The notes beneath the pieces were generated by a model. That model had not been told where the DNA came from. It did no database searches and saw nothing but the letters and a program-made list of their open reading frames with translations. Made by a program: the position numbers and the translations under genes. Positions 1-7,037 of a DNA stretch of 11,531 bases are shown here, piece by piece (position 1 is the stretch's first letter; the number at the start of each line of letters is the position of its first letter). Origin of the DNA: Cenarchaeum sp. SB0662_bin_33 (GTDB taxonomy: Archaea; Thermoproteota; Nitrososphaeria; Nitrososphaerales; Nitrosopumilaceae); NCBI GenBank assembly GCA_009840065.1, contig VXON01000019.1, positions 1 to 11,531 on the forward strand. Direction: 5' to 3'.

Positions 1-76
1 GATATTCGTGACTAACGACCAGAATGTAGCGCGACATGATTTCCGGATAAAACACGCGGCCGTTTTGTATGAAATA

Positions 77-84
77 CATAAATA
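77..84 (+). promoter_or_regulatory. TATA-like box of first PEFG gene
   Basis: The sequence CATAAATA (continuing GA) starts 30 nt before the ATG at 107 and 33 nt before the in-frame ATG at 110. This is the usual archaeal TATA-to-start distance for a leaderless transcript. The same ten bases, CATAAATAGA, sit 33 nt before the next gene, which favours a real promoter and slightly favours the ATG at 110. The rest of 1-106 shows nothing recognisable. Confidence 0.5.
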
Positions 85-106
85 GAATGAACAATTCTAC
101 TTTGTA

Positions 107-943
107 ATGATGAATAGGTCTGTATACTGTGCAGCTGCTACAATAGCCATTCTGATGATGGGTGTCTATGCGTTGCCTGCAAATGCCTCATTTCTACCCT
201 CTGAGGGAATGGAACTGGTGGCTTCGGCCGATGATGGCTCAACAATAGTACACGTAACAGGAAAGACCATACGTGATGACCCAATAATTCTCAGATATAT
301 ATCGCCCACCAACAATCTAGTAAAGCTGGATCAAATTGACCCCGACAGTGACGGAATGTTTGCTACAACATTTAACGTTGCTGCCCTTGATGAAGATGGA
401 CTGTATCGTATTATAGCCAGCCAAGGGGAAGCTAGCATGTACAAGCTAGAGGTAAATGTTCCTGTATCTGATGGAATGACTCCCGACTTGTTGGCAATAG
501 AGTCGAACTTTGAGAGACCCACAATGCTTGTAGGTCCCGAGCTCTTTGAGGGAGGCATGATTGTGTTGATTGCCGATGCCATGGAAGGTTCAGATGTCAT
601 ATCAATAAGTGGTCAGACCGACATTACCAACATGCCAATCATAATCCGAGTCTTGGCTCCAAATGGCAATGTTGTAATGACGGATCAAATTTTCATGGAT
701 GCCCATGGTCTCTTTGATGGCGAGATTCAGATTGGTGGTCCGCTGTGGTCCCAGGATGGAGAATATACCGTCGTAGCTGAGCAAGACATGGAGGGATACT
801 CTACATCTGTTGTGGTTGACATAGCCGATGGTCTTGTCGTGCCAGAGTTTGGTACCATAACTGCACTCATTTTAGCAGTATCCATAATATCCGTAGTTGT
901 GATTTCTGCTCGTTCTCGACTCAGCATAGTTCCCAAGTTTTAA
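107..943 (+). CDS. Secreted PEFG-CTERM protein with two beta-sandwich modules
   Basis: A 278-residue exported protein of unknown specific function, probably displayed on the cell surface. Residues 1-27 form a signal peptide (hydrophobic core, then ALPANAS). Two related all-beta modules follow, at about 38-120 and 150-240. The second carries the pattern GGPLWSQDGEYTVVAEQ, which recurs in neighbouring secreted proteins. The C-terminus has VPEFGT (PEFG at 246-249), a hydrophobic helix to about 267, then a short basic RSR tail. This is the PEFG-CTERM sorting signal known from thaumarchaea, thought to be processed by a dedicated archaeosortase. Unlike the two genes downstream, it lacks their second, C-terminal domain type and carries the N-type module twice. 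The start could be ATG 107 or ATG 110; there is no Shine-Dalgarno, and the promoter spacing suggests a leaderless mRNA. Architecture is clear; ligand or role is unknown. Confidence 0.85.
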   Translation: MMNRSVYCAAATIAILMMGVYALPANASFLPSEGMELVASADDGSTIVHVTGKTIRDDPIILRYISPTNNLVKLDQIDPDSDGMFATTFNVAALDEDGLYRIIASQGEASMYKLEVNVPVSDGMTPDLLAIESNFERPTMLVGPELFEGGMIVLIADAMEGSDVISISGQTDITNMPIIIRVLAPNGNVVMTDQIFMDAHGLFDGEIQIGGPLWSQDGEYTVVAEQDMEGYSTSVVVDIADGLVVPEFGTITALILAVSIISVVVISARSRLSIVPKF

Positions 944-953
944 TTTTTCTTCT
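938..953 (+). terminator. T-rich stretch after first PEFG gene
   Basis: Two T-runs lie over and directly after the stop codon of the upstream gene. Archaeal RNA polymerase commonly terminates at such T-rich tracts without a strong hairpin, so this is a plausible termination zone. It rests on composition only. Confidence 0.35.
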
Positions 954-969
954 ATAGCACTAGGTTCCA

Positions 970-985
970 TCCACAGAGATGTGGA
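970..985. other. Small perfect hairpin with GNRA-type loop
   Basis: TCCACA-GAGA-TGTGGA is a perfect 6-bp stem closed by a GAGA tetraloop. It lies about 27 nt after the stop of the first PEFG gene. As RNA it could be a 3'-UTR stabilising or processing element. No T-run follows directly, so it is not a classic intrinsic terminator. It may also be chance. Confidence 0.25.
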
Positions 986-1057
986 ATGCCCAAACACTAT
1001 GCCTGTGCGTGGAAAATGGTCCCGGGATACGAACAAGTAGGACACCATAAAAGAACC

Positions 1058-1065
1058 CATAAATA
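1058..1065 (+). promoter_or_regulatory. TATA-like box of second PEFG gene
   Basis: CATAAATA (continuing GA) begins 33 nt before the ATG at 1091 and is identical to the box of the first PEFG gene. The spacing predicts a leader of only a few nucleotides. Confidence 0.55.
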
Positions 1066-1090
1066 GAGACAGTCTCTCTTTATATTCAAT

Positions 1091-1936
1091 ATGATAATTA
1101 GAGTGACGTTATTATTTACAACCATACTAGCTCTGACCATGATCGGGGCATCATCTGCGCTGGCCCAGAACACAGCATGTCCCACATGCATAGACGACCC
1201 CATAGCGATGGCGGAAGAGGCAAAACTCCAAGCCGTACCGGTGTCACTGTGGATTGGTAGTGGTACATACATGATGTCGGACACGGTTACCATAACTGGC
1301 CATGTGGCAAATATAGTAGAAGGGGCGCCCATCACCATAAAAGTAATTGATCCTGCCGGAAGCCTGGTGTTGATTGATCAGTTGGATGTAGATTCAAACG
1401 GCGACTTTGAGTCCGAGTATGCTGCTAGTTCTTGGCATTATCCGGGAATATACACAATAATGGCCCAATATGGAAGTACTGCTCGGGACAACAAGGTACA
1501 GTTTGAATTGACAGAGTCCGAAAAGATGGATCCCGTCATGGGTTGTGGCAGTAATATGTTGAGCATCGAGGAGATGTGCATCCCATACGATATAGAAGGC
1601 GGTAAAGTTACCGGAACAATGGTCAATTCTGATCACAACTCAATCGTACTGGACATATCCGCATACGATGGTGGTCAACTACAGGTAGACTTTCCTTCCG
1701 AGGTCATATCCGACATATTCTTTGTAATGGTAAACGGTGAAGAGAGCAATGATGCCGAAGTTGATGGACAGTCAGTAAAAGTCCACTTTATTGCGGGTAC
1801 AGAGAGTATTGAGTTTGTAGGTTCCCATGTTATACCGGAATTTGGTACAATTGCTGCACTGATTCTGGGAGCCTCCCTGATCTCGGTAGTTGTAATCTCT
1901 ACCAGGTCCAGACTTGGACTGGTTAACCGATTCTAA
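1091..1936 (+). CDS. Secreted PEFG-CTERM protein, two-domain type
   Basis: A 281-residue exported, membrane-anchored protein of unknown function. The signal peptide spans residues 1-25 (ends ALAQ). A short CPTC motif (Cys30, Cys33) follows just after the predicted cleavage site. Residues about 50-140 are the N-type beta-sandwich module (pattern YPGIYTIMAQY). A linker holds Cys152 and Cys163 in a CG...L...C arrangement. Residues about 165-246 form a second domain with G-rich strands leading into VIPEFGT (PEFG at 249-252), a hydrophobic helix and RSR. The last 34 residues closely match the end of the upstream gene, which suggests duplication. It has its own promoter box, so it need not be co-transcribed with its neighbours. 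The ATG lies where a leaderless transcript should start. Confidence 0.86.
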   Translation: MIIRVTLLFTTILALTMIGASSALAQNTACPTCIDDPIAMAEEAKLQAVPVSLWIGSGTYMMSDTVTITGHVANIVEGAPITIKVIDPAGSLVLIDQLDVDSNGDFESEYAASSWHYPGIYTIMAQYGSTARDNKVQFELTESEKMDPVMGCGSNMLSIEEMCIPYDIEGGKVTGTMVNSDHNSIVLDISAYDGGQLQVDFPSEVISDIFFVMVNGEESNDAEVDGQSVKVHFIAGTESIEFVGSHVIPEFGTIAALILGASLISVVVISTRSRLGLVNRF

Positions 1937-1938
1937 AC

Positions 1939-1962
1939 ATATTTTCCTTTTTCATTATTATT
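1939..1962 (+). terminator. T-rich tract after second PEFG gene
   Basis: Several short T-runs (TTTT, TTTTT) begin within a few bases of the stop codon. This suits archaeal T-tract termination and comes before the separate promoter-like box near 1997. It rests on composition only. Confidence 0.35.
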
Positions 1963-1996
1963 GATACCATGGTTCTTCCTTTTGAGCAGGTAACCG

Positions 1997-2004
1997 GATA
2001 AATA
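1997..2004 (+). promoter_or_regulatory. TATA-like box upstream of uORF and third PEFG gene
   Basis: GATAAATA begins 34 nt before an ATG at 2031, nearly the same spacing as in the two genes before it. The annotated third PEFG start at 2117 is about 120 nt away. Transcription from this box would therefore begin at the small ORF 2031-2117, or give an 80-90 nt leader. Confidence 0.4.
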
Positions 2005-2030
2005 ACATGTAAATGGGCCATATGATATGG

Positions 2031-2117
2031 ATGCGCCTGCAATTTGGTGGGCTCTCTGTCTATCGTGAAGAATCTGGGGAGCAATATTCTAATATGATAA
2101 ACGGCCGGGATCTCTGA
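2031..2117 (+). CDS. Candidate 28-codon upstream ORF, TGATG-coupled
   Basis: An ATG-initiated ORF of 28 codons (begins MRLQFGGLSV, ends MINGRDL). Its TGA stop shares one base with the ATG of the next gene in the arrangement TGATG. The ATG sits where leaderless initiation from the box at 1997-2004 would put it. The peptide is polar, has no signal sequence and is not recognised. It may be a translated leader peptide coupling translation to the PEFG gene, or a chance ORF. No codon-usage or homology test was possible. Confidence 0.35.
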   Translation: MRLQFGGLSVYREESGEQYSNMINGRDL

Positions 2118-2917
2118 TGGGGGTATCAAATACACTCTTTATGGTTTTGGTGGCCGTTTTGATAGTATCATGCATTGGCACGGCTGTGGCTCAGGATAGT
2201 AATATTCAACTGAATACAGACAGTACATCATATGAGAGTGGTGATATCATGATTGTATACGGCAAGGTACCAACCGTACTGCCTAACGAGCAGATGCGCC
2301 TACAGGTGCTATACCGTAGCACTGTATTGCTAGTGGACCAGTTTGACGTGGCCAGGGACGGTACATTTACATATTTGGTGAATACACAGGGTTCCCAATG
2401 GGTTAACGATGGTCAGTACACCATCCGTATCTGGTATGCCAATGACAACACCAGTCAGTACTTTGACTATGCCGCCGAGGGTATTGAAGATGCGCTGGGA
2501 ATGTTTGAGGTGGCCGATGGGCGTGGGGGTACCTTTGATGTGTCATACTCGATACGAGGTGGAACCATACGTGACATGCAGGTAGATTATGAGAATTTGG
2601 CCCTAGAGATATCCATAGATGCCGAGCGTGATGGACGCATACTGTTGGACTTGCCACGGGAGTACATCGACTCCATACACAATGATGGGGATGATGCGCA
2701 GTACATAATATTGGTAGATGGGGTGGAGATGCATCATCTTGATGATATGGGCCAGGAGGTACGCCGTATCATAGTAAACTTTGATGGCGATACCGCCGAT
2801 ATAATGATAATCGGTACCCAAGTGATTCCAGAGTTTGGTTCCGTCTTTGTCATACTGATTGGCGGAGTTGTGGCAATATCGGCACTCTCCCGCCTTAGAA
2901 TGCGTACTTTTCTTTGA
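2117..2917 (+). CDS. Secreted PEFG-CTERM protein, two-domain type
   Basis: A 266-residue exported protein with the same architecture as its upstream neighbour; function unknown. The signal peptide is residues 1-25 (ends TAVAQ). The N-type beta-sandwich covers about 30-118, with SQWVNDGQYTIRIWY matching the module signature. The second domain, about 138-235, has an acidic loop region (DDAQYIILVDGVE). VIPEFGS follows (PEFG at 238-241), then a hydrophobic helix and basic residues (RLRMR). The start overlaps the stop of a small upstream ORF (TGATG). An in-frame TAA at 2090-2092 rules out a longer N-terminus. The 3' end overlaps the convergent cysteine desulfurase gene by 23 nt. Confidence 0.85.
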   Translation: MGVSNTLFMVLVAVLIVSCIGTAVAQDSNIQLNTDSTSYESGDIMIVYGKVPTVLPNEQMRLQVLYRSTVLLVDQFDVARDGTFTYLVNTQGSQWVNDGQYTIRIWYANDNTSQYFDYAAEGIEDALGMFEVADGRGGTFDVSYSIRGGTIRDMQVDYENLALEISIDAERDGRILLDLPREYIDSIHNDGDDAQYIILVDGVEMHHLDDMGQEVRRIIVNFDGDTADIMIIGTQVIPEFGSVFVILIGGVVAISALSRLRMRTFL

Positions 2918-4037
2918 GCGGCGAGACCCGACGCAGCTCTGCCACGACCCGCTTTATGGTGTGTATGGCCGTATCGACATCGGCCATTGTATTATCAGGA
3001 CCTAGAGTTAGCCTCAAGGAACCGGATATGACATCACCATCTAGTTTCATGGCCCGGAGAACATGGGACTCTTTCTGCGTATGAACCGAACAGGCCGAAC
3101 CTGTGGATGCGGCCATGCCATATTCGTCCAGTTTTATTATGATGTCCTCGCCGTTTATACCCAAAAACGACAGATGGGCATTTCCGGGTAGCCTGTGTAG
3201 TGGATGGCCATTATATGTTACATGTGACACCTCCGACATTATGCGATATGTCATTGTATCCCGGAGTGATGTCACATGCTGCATATCATCATGTAGTTGT
3301 TGCCTTGCTATCCTAGCTGCCTCCCCAAATCCCACTATGGCAGGTACATTCTCTGTGCCGGACCGAAGCCCCCCTTCCTGCCCCCCGCCATAAATCAGGG
3401 GACTTGTCTTTATGCCACCGCGTATGTATAAAGCTCCTACACCCTTTGGACCCCGAATCTTGTGTGATGATATGGATGCTGCATCCACGCCCATCCTCCC
3501 GACATCTATGGGCATCTTGCCCACGGCCTGTACCATGTCCGTATGAAATGGCACACCGTATCCTTTGCATATGTTGGATAGTTTCTCAATTGGCTGAATC
3601 GTGCCCACTTCGTTATTGGCGGTCATTATACTTACCAAATCCGTCTGTTTGGTTATGGTTGACTCTAGTGATTCCGGTGATATCATGCCAAACTCATCCG
3701 GTGGCAGATAAGTTATACTCTTCTCCCCCCTACAAGACCGACATGGTTCGAGTATGGAGTCGTGTTCTATCTGTGTTGTTATTATGTTTCTATAGGATGG
3801 GTTCCGGAGTATCGTATTGTTTGACTCGGTACCGCCCGAGGTAAAGAATATCTCCGAGGGGTCCGCATTGATGAGTTCCGCGACGCTAGATCTAGCAGCC
3901 TCTATGCTGCGTTTGGCCATCCTGCCGGCCCTGTGTATTGATGAGGGGTTTCCATAAGTCTTGTTTATGCAGCTCAGCATGGCTGCAACGACATCCTTGT
4001 GTATGGGCGCGGATGCCGCATTATCCATGTATATCAT
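2895..4037 (-). CDS. Cysteine desulfurase (IscS/NifS family)
   Basis: A PLP enzyme that takes sulfur from L-cysteine as an enzyme-bound persulfide, releasing alanine. The 380 residues match the usual family length. Visible hallmarks are the N-terminal YMDNAASAP, SGGTESNN (67-74), His92, Asp167 and Gln170 in FHTDMVQ, the PLP lysine Lys193 in SSHKIRGPKG, RSGTENV, and the catalytic Cys316 in STGSACS. A CxxC (Cys99, Cys102) after His92 is an extra feature of uncertain meaning. The ATG lies inside the end of larE (17-nt overlap). A GGGAGG motif sits 11 nt upstream, so it is the third gene of larC-larE-csd. Its position argues that it feeds sulfur to LarE or rebuilds its cluster, but it could equally be the general Fe-S or thiolation desulfurase of the cell. 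Confidence 0.93.
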   Translation of the reverse strand: MIYMDNAASAPIHKDVVAAMLSCINKTYGNPSSIHRAGRMAKRSIEAARSSVAELINADPSEIFFTSGGTESNNTILRNPSYRNIITTQIEHDSILEPCRSCRGEKSITYLPPDEFGMISPESLESTITKQTDLVSIMTANNEVGTIQPIEKLSNICKGYGVPFHTDMVQAVGKMPIDVGRMGVDAASISSHKIRGPKGVGALYIRGGIKTSPLIYGGGQEGGLRSGTENVPAIVGFGEAARIARQQLHDDMQHVTSLRDTMTYRIMSEVSHVTYNGHPLHRLPGNAHLSFLGINGEDIIIKLDEYGMAASTGSACSVHTQKESHVLRAMKLDGDVISGSLRLTLGPDNTMADVDTAIHTIKRVVAELRRVSPLKEKYAF

Positions 4038-4815
4038 TTGTATTGGCGCCTCCCATCACATACTCCTGTACCATAATATTGTTAAATCCCAGTAGCCGCA
4101 GGCTCTTGTTTAGACTGCCCATGCTCTTGTGGATCTGTCGTATGTAGTCTTTTGATACCTCGATACGCGCAGTTCCACCCATATCCCGGACACGAACAGG
4201 TCCCGTGGGTGCTATGCCCCGCACATACTTCTCTGCCACCTCTATGCGCGCCAGCATCTGTGCCGTAATACGCCTGCCCCAAGGTATCCTTGAAGCCAGA
4301 CATGAATTTGAGGGTCTATCGTACACATCAAGTCCTACTCGTAGAGCCTGTGCCCGAATTTGTGGCTTCTTCATGCCCAGCTCCAAAAGGGGGCTCCGTA
4401 TGTCATACTCTGCTGTGGCGCGCATTCCTGGCCTGTAGTCAGAGATGTCATCGGCGTTGGTCCCATCAACTATAACATCATACCCCAACCTGCGCGATAA
4501 CACCTGCAGGCGCCGGCCCATCTGCGTCCTGCAGTGATAGCACCTGTCCTGCCCGTTTCTTGTGAACTTCTCATCATTCAGTTCGCTATATCGAATTATC
4601 TGGTGCTTTATTCCTATCTGCTCAGCCACATCTTTGGCGGATTGGAGTTCGTCGGCGGCCAGTGTCATATAGTCGGCAGTCACAGCCATTGCTTTTGTAT
4701 CTGGACAGTTGTGGGCCGCGTATGCCACAAGGGCGCTATCCACACCTCCGGACAGGGCCACAATGACCGATGGTATCCCCAAAAACCATTCCGTTATATC
4801 ATTCATTCTCTTCAA
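4021..4815 (-). CDS. larE: LarE-type sulfur transferase (PP-loop), three-cysteine form
   Basis: LarE adenylates the pyridine dicarboxylate mononucleotide made by LarB and puts sulfur in place of oxygen, giving the dithiocarboxylate that binds nickel. The 264 residues show the ATP-pyrophosphatase loop SGGVDS (22-27), DGTNADD (117-123), DYRPGMRA (126-133) and SCLASRIPWG (171-180). The Lactiplantibacillus enzyme sacrifices one cysteine. This protein also has CYHC (Cys92, Cys95) besides Cys172, the three-cysteine set associated with [4Fe-4S] LarE proteins that can turn over catalytically. Start choice is unsettled. TTG at 4815 is 4 nt after AGGAGG; ATG at 4806, three codons later, is 13 nt after it. 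Either start overlaps the end of larC (17 or 8 nt), and the 3' end overlaps the desulfurase, implying one translationally coupled operon. Confidence 0.92.
   Translation of the reverse strand: MKRMNDITEWFLGIPSVIVALSGGVDSALVAYAAHNCPDTKAMAVTADYMTLAADELQSAKDVAEQIGIKHQIIRYSELNDEKFTRNGQDRCYHCRTQMGRRLQVLSRRLGYDVIVDGTNADDISDYRPGMRATAEYDIRSPLLELGMKKPQIRAQALRVGLDVYDRPSNSCLASRIPWGRRITAQMLARIEVAEKYVRGIAPTGPVRVRDMGGTARIEVSKDYIRQIHKSMGSLNKSLRLLGFNNIMVQEYVMGGANTNDIHG
4049..4054 (-). promoter_or_regulatory. Ribosome binding site of cysteine desulfurase
   Basis: GGGAGG on the minus strand, inside the last codons of larE, lies 11 nt before the ATG at 4037. It supports that start over the in-frame ATG at 4028, which would be 20 nt away, and fits internal initiation within a polycistronic mRNA. 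Confidence 0.5.
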
Positions 4816-6016
4816 TCTGCCTCCTGACCAGCCGCTCGATTTGGTGGGGGTTCATGCCCGTTGCGTCTGCAGCATGAGCAATATCATCAAACTCTATCTT
4901 AAAGTCCGATGCGTGCTTGTGATTATGAGTTTTATATCTGAATTTATACTCTGCCTGCTTTATGGAAACGGTTATGGTATCTTTGCGGCGGCGCACCCTA
5001 TACCGGTGGGTGGTGGTGAGGCGCACGCCCAGCGTACCGGTGTGATGTATCAGCAGGTCCACCACCCTGTTTAGTATGGTCTGGCTGCACATGACTGAGA
5101 TGACATGGACCGGCCTGCCCTTCTTGCCCATACGGGCATGTACTGTGGCATCCAGTGCACCATTATCCAATAGCATGGGGATTACACCTCCAATAACCTC
5201 GCCGGATACATCATCCACATTGGTCTCTACAATGTATATAATATCATATGATTCCTGCTTAACATCATCCCCCTGTACCAGTAAGAGTGTGTTGGGAAAG
5301 TCTTCCGTATCCCTGGAGCCGGCACCATATCCTTTGTATTTTGGTGTCATGTGTGGATAAAACGGCATCGTATTTCCCCCAAGTCCCGCCATAATGGCGG
5401 CTCCTGTGGGGGTCGTCATCTCCATCCCTGTATCGCTGCCAAATATGGGAATTTGTGATTTGGATAGTATGCTCAGTGTGGCCGGCGCCGGATTATGCAT
5501 TCGTCCATGCGCAAACTCTACTGTTCCACTGCCTACATTGACCGGCAACATGATTGTACCATGCTGAAACGCACCTATAGCATCAAGTGCCATCGCCACT
5601 CCTACAATATCCACCAGCGTGTCAACAGAGGAGAGTTCGTGCAGTCTTGTGGAGTCCGGATTGGTGCTGTGTAGTTGGGATTCTACAGATATCAGGATAT
5701 CCACCGTACGCTTTGCAAATAGCCTAGCCTCGCTTGAGAGCTCCATATATGTTACGGATTTTTCGATGGCAGATACTATCTCTGATGCAAGCCGTTGGTG
5801 GGGGTCTTCTGCGTCTAACCTTAGCTGTGTACATGCCATGCCGCTGCGTCTTGTCCTTTGAAAAGAGATGCTCCTTATGGATGAACCGTCCAGATATCTG
5901 GTGCAGTTTTTTATCTTTTTGCATATCGCATCACCACCTCCCCTCATGTCAACCAAGGCAGAGAGCATCATGTCTCCGGATATTCCTGCCTGCCGGGGAT
6001 CTATCACCAATACCAT
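4799..6016 (-). CDS. larC: LarC nickel-insertion enzyme, unsplit full-length form
   Basis: LarC is the CTP-dependent nickel chelatase that completes the nickel-pincer nucleotide by inserting Ni into pyridinium-3,5-bisthiocarboxylic acid mononucleotide. The 405 residues contain both halves. The LarC1 part has GISGDMM (11-17), HELSSVDTLVDIVG (126-139), AHGRMHNPAPAT (169-180), TPTGAAI (202-208) and GYGAG (229-233). The LarC2 part starts at TNVDDVSGE (265-273). In Lactiplantibacillus plantarum the two halves are separate frames joined by programmed frameshifting; here they form one continuous frame. The N-terminus DPRQAGISGDM departs from the common DCFSGISGDM. The ATG at 6016 lies 31 nt after a minus-strand TATA box, so the mRNA is probably leaderless. 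It is the first gene of larC-larE-csd and is divergent from mdh-larB. Confidence 0.93.
   Translation of the reverse strand: MVLVIDPRQAGISGDMMLSALVDMRGGGDAICKKIKNCTRYLDGSSIRSISFQRTRRSGMACTQLRLDAEDPHQRLASEIVSAIEKSVTYMELSSEARLFAKRTVDILISVESQLHSTNPDSTRLHELSSVDTLVDIVGVAMALDAIGAFQHGTIMLPVNVGSGTVEFAHGRMHNPAPATLSILSKSQIPIFGSDTGMEMTTPTGAAIMAGLGGNTMPFYPHMTPKYKGYGAGSRDTEDFPNTLLLVQGDDVKQESYDIIYIVETNVDDVSGEVIGGVIPMLLDNGALDATVHARMGKKGRPVHVISVMCSQTILNRVVDLLIHHTGTLGVRLTTTHRYRVRRRKDTITVSIKQAEYKFRYKTHNHKHASDFKIEFDDIAHAADATGMNPHQIERLVRRQIEENE
4820..4825 (-). promoter_or_regulatory. Ribosome binding site of larE
   Basis: AGGAGG on the minus strand lies within the last codons of larC. It is 4 nt before the TTG at 4815 and 13 nt before the ATG at 4806. 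Neither spacing is ideal, so it supports initiation here without settling the start codon. Confidence 0.5.
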
Positions 6017-6039
6017 GAAATGTTACTGCGCGGTAAATT

Positions 6040-6047
6040 CATATAAA
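6040..6047 (-). promoter_or_regulatory. TATA box of the larC-larE-csd operon
   Basis: On the minus strand TTTATATG, preceded by the purine-rich AATAGAG (a possible BRE), begins 31 nt before the larC ATG. That spacing predicts transcription starting at or within a base or two of the start codon. Confidence 0.6.
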
Positions 6048-6084
6048 CTCTATTGACTCATATGTATACCAAAAAACGCTTAGA

Positions 6085-6092
6085 TTTATTTA
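6085..6092 (+). promoter_or_regulatory. TATA box of the mdh-larB operon
   Basis: TTTATTTA begins 31 nt before the ATG at 6116, the same spacing as the divergent larC promoter. This supports 6116 as the mdh start and makes the upstream TTG (6053) and ATG (6062) unlikely, because they would precede the predicted transcription start. Confidence 0.55.
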
Positions 6093-6115
6093 CGTCCAAT
6101 AGGCCACATTCTGAC

Positions 6116-7030
6116 ATGCTTACCATAGTTGGATCCGGCAAGGTGGGCGGAAGTGCTGCTCTCTTCTCTGCACTGAGGAGGGTTGACAGGGAGATACTGC
6201 TGCTTGATGTAGTAGAGGGCCTGCCCCAAGGTGAGGCCATGGACCTAAACCATACACTCTCAGAGCAGGGCATTGATGTAGAGGTACGTGGCTCCAACAG
6301 TTATGAGGATATGGCCGGCTCGGATGTCATAGTAGTGGTTGCTGGTTCGGGAAGAAAGCCAGGCATGACGAGGATGGACCTCTTAAAGAAGAATGCAGGT
6401 ATAGTTGCCGATGTAGCCAGAAATATTAAAAAATTTGCACCCGACTGCATAGTGATGCCAGTTACAAATCCACTGGACCCCATAACATATGTGATACAGC
6501 GCGTAACCGGCTTTGAGCGGGGCAGGGTCTTTGGCATGGGAAATATGCTGGATGCATCAAGATTCCGGCAGTTCATACATGAGGCTACAGGGTACTCAAG
6601 GCATGCCATTCATGCATCTGTAATTGGGGAACACGGCGAGAAGATGCTTCCACTCGTACGGTTTGCCAGCATATCCGGAATACCCCTAACGGCCCTTGTA
6701 AAACCCAAAGAACTAGATGAGTTGGTTGTGGATACACGCAGTGTAGCTGCCCGGGTGATTGCCACGAAGGGCGCCACCGTGCATGCTCCTGGAAATGCCA
6801 TATCCGTAATAGCAGAGTCCATAATGAGTGATCGCCACGATGTGTTATCCGTAGCCACCTGCCTTGATGGGGAGTATGGTCATGTAGATGTGGCAATTGG
6901 GGTTCCTGCTGCGATTGGTCGCAGTGGGGTAGAGAATATAATAGAGCTGGAGCTGAATGAGGATGAGCGGGCCGTCTTTGATGCCGGTGTAAATAATGTA
7001 AAGTCTGCCATCTCCGGCTTGTCGTTTTAG
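6116..7030 (+). CDS. mdh: Malate dehydrogenase (NAD-dependent, LDH/MDH superfamily)
   Basis: Oxidises L-malate to oxaloacetate with NAD(P). With the start at 6116 the protein is 304 residues and opens with MLTIVGSGKVGG, as in archaeal MDHs. Visible sites are the dinucleotide loop GSGKVGG (6-12), Asp31 ending the second strand (favours NAD), Arg80 and Arg86 in GRKPGMTR (malate-type substrate loop), Asn118 in VTNPLDP, Asp146 and Arg149 in LDASR, the catalytic His173 in IGEHGEKM, and GEYGHVDVAIGVPA. An upstream TTG (6053) or ATG (6062) would add 18-21 residues that do not resemble the fold and precede the promoter-predicted start. LarB begins 7 nt after its stop, so the two are probably co-transcribed. 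It may serve central carbon metabolism, or act with an NPN-dependent hydroxyacid enzyme encoded elsewhere. Confidence 0.92.
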   Translation: MLTIVGSGKVGGSAALFSALRRVDREILLLDVVEGLPQGEAMDLNHTLSEQGIDVEVRGSNSYEDMAGSDVIVVVAGSGRKPGMTRMDLLKKNAGIVADVARNIKKFAPDCIVMPVTNPLDPITYVIQRVTGFERGRVFGMGNMLDASRFRQFIHEATGYSRHAIHASVIGEHGEKMLPLVRFASISGIPLTALVKPKELDELVVDTRSVAARVIATKGATVHAPGNAISVIAESIMSDRHDVLSVATCLDGEYGHVDVAIGVPAAIGRSGVENIIELELNEDERAVFDAGVNNVKSAISGLSF

Positions 7031-7037
7031 GGTTGAC

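Noticed and set aside
3103..4827. Several plus-strand ORFs opposite the desulfurase and larE
   Set aside because: They are shadows of well-supported minus-strand enzymes and show no recognisable domains or start signals.
6053..6115. N-terminal extension of malate dehydrogenase from TTG 6053 or ATG 6062
   Set aside because: The extra residues do not resemble the Rossmann fold start, which begins at MLTIVGSGKVGG. The TATA box at 6085-6092 lies inside this stretch, so it is probably not transcribed.
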